A stretch of 23,472 bases of DNA from Myxococcales bacterium (lineage in GTDB: Bacteria > Myxococcota_A > Polyangia > Polyangiales > Polyangiaceae), in NCBI GenBank assembly GCA_016703425.1, contig JADJCA010000026.1:1-23472 (forward strand), read 5' to 3'. The position numbers were made by a program, and so were the translations under genes. Every line of letters begins with the position of its first letter. Within the stretch, counting starts at the first letter, position 1. This document shows positions 23,141 through 23,472 of this stretch, one piece after another. The notes under the pieces were generated by a model. The model ran no database searches. It had not been told where the DNA came from and worked only from the letters and a program-made list of their open reading frames with translations.

Positions 23141-23472
23141 CTACAAGCGCGGCCCGAAGCCGCTCATCGTGATCGTGCCGGGGCCACCGGGCTCCGCGTC
23201 GCGTGACAGAAGCCGGAGGAAGGCACGGCTAACGTCACCAGCGCTTGACCCGGCGGAACATTGAAGAAGCCCAACTCGCCTCGTTTAGTCCGTCTCCGTC
23301 GCGGTCGTACTGGGCACGCCAGCGACGACGTCCGCTAGCCGTCGTCGGCCCTGATGCAGCGAGGCGCGCGCTCATTCCGCTTACCCCGGCTTGCCATCGC
23401 AATCGACGCCCAACGCCAGCACGGCGCCGAGAGCCCGATCGATCGGGACCCCACAACCGACGCGATGAGCTC
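23141..23472 (-). CDS. Secreted protein with Asp-rich calcium-type repeats, partial at the window edge
   Basis: The gene enters from the right edge on the minus strand. Visible pieces are VDCDGKPG, YDRDGDG (a DxDxDG calcium-loop pattern), then ELGFFNVPPGQALVTLAVPS, SGFCHATR and, after a frame change, EPGGPGTITMSGFGPRL with TAG at 23141. Several one-base breaks occur between pieces. It is most likely an exported polypeptide with thrombospondin-3-like or dockerin-like Asp loops; the N-terminus lies outside the window. The 130 bp to the next gene (23006-23140) hold nothing I recognise. Confidence 0.45.

Overview
The window is GC-rich DNA (roughly two thirds G+C by eye) whose gene content fits an uncultured Myxococcota bacterium of the Polyangia type. 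The pointers are tryptophan 2,3-dioxygenase, a protoglobin, an Rrf2/RIC nitrosative-stress pair, several secreted or lipid-anchored proteins with Asp/Ser/Gly-rich stretches, an EGF plus glycine-rich surface protein, and a DUF2924/large-serine-recombinase module. The taxonomic call is an inference. Many genes that are otherwise well conserved carry one- or two-base frame breaks, often in short homopolymers. Part of the 'decay' may therefore be sequencing error in a draft or metagenome assembly; other parts (an inverted hydrolase fragment, a truncated helicase, a tRNA fragment, an IS remnant) look like real rearrangement.

Layout: 1-1.65 kb is a scrambled edge with two copies of a ~350-bp non-coding repeat, an inside-out carbon-nitrogen hydrolase remnant and one intact RibD/DHFR-like reductase. 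1.69-9.6 kb is an integrated element. Its minus strand reads, from 6894 downward, unknown gene A, winged-helix gene B, a possible sigma-like protein, a proposed ssDNA-binding-like protein, two small proteins and a truncated DEAD-box helicase. Its plus strand reads DUF2924, a 59-aa protein, a large serine recombinase and a ParB-like HTH protein. The two arms diverge around 6.9-7.1 kb, where a perfect hairpin covers the Shine-Dalgarno of the recombinase operon. 9.75-11.5 kb is a two-gene cassette: an N-terminal Panacea/SocA-like domain fused to DUF488, plus an uncharacterised partner. It is followed by the 3' half of a tRNA-Ser.

12.0-18.7 kb is a redox / nitric-oxide flavoured region. It holds a MarR-type regulator with a Cys tail, reading from a promoter with a perfect 19-bp palindrome in its spacer, followed by a protoglobin and a CxxC redoxin that overlap TAATG. 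Next come a CxxCH lipoprotein, convergent kynA, a YwiC-like membrane protein, and the divergent pair ric (Fe-S repair di-iron protein) / Rrf2 regulator, which share a perfect 12-8-12 inverted repeat. 18.7-19.8 kb holds an IS21-like transposase tail, the third copy of the ~350-bp repeat and tRNA-Arg(CCG), with the repeat abutting the encoded CCA. 19.9-23.5 kb holds a two-domain VOC/glyoxalase protein and three minus-strand envelope/secreted proteins, all but the last (partial at the edge) heavily frame-broken.

The best candidates for undescribed biology are the A/B operon of the recombinase element, the Panacea-DUF488/partner pair, the MarR-globin-redoxin operon with its operator, and the ~350-bp repeat family.
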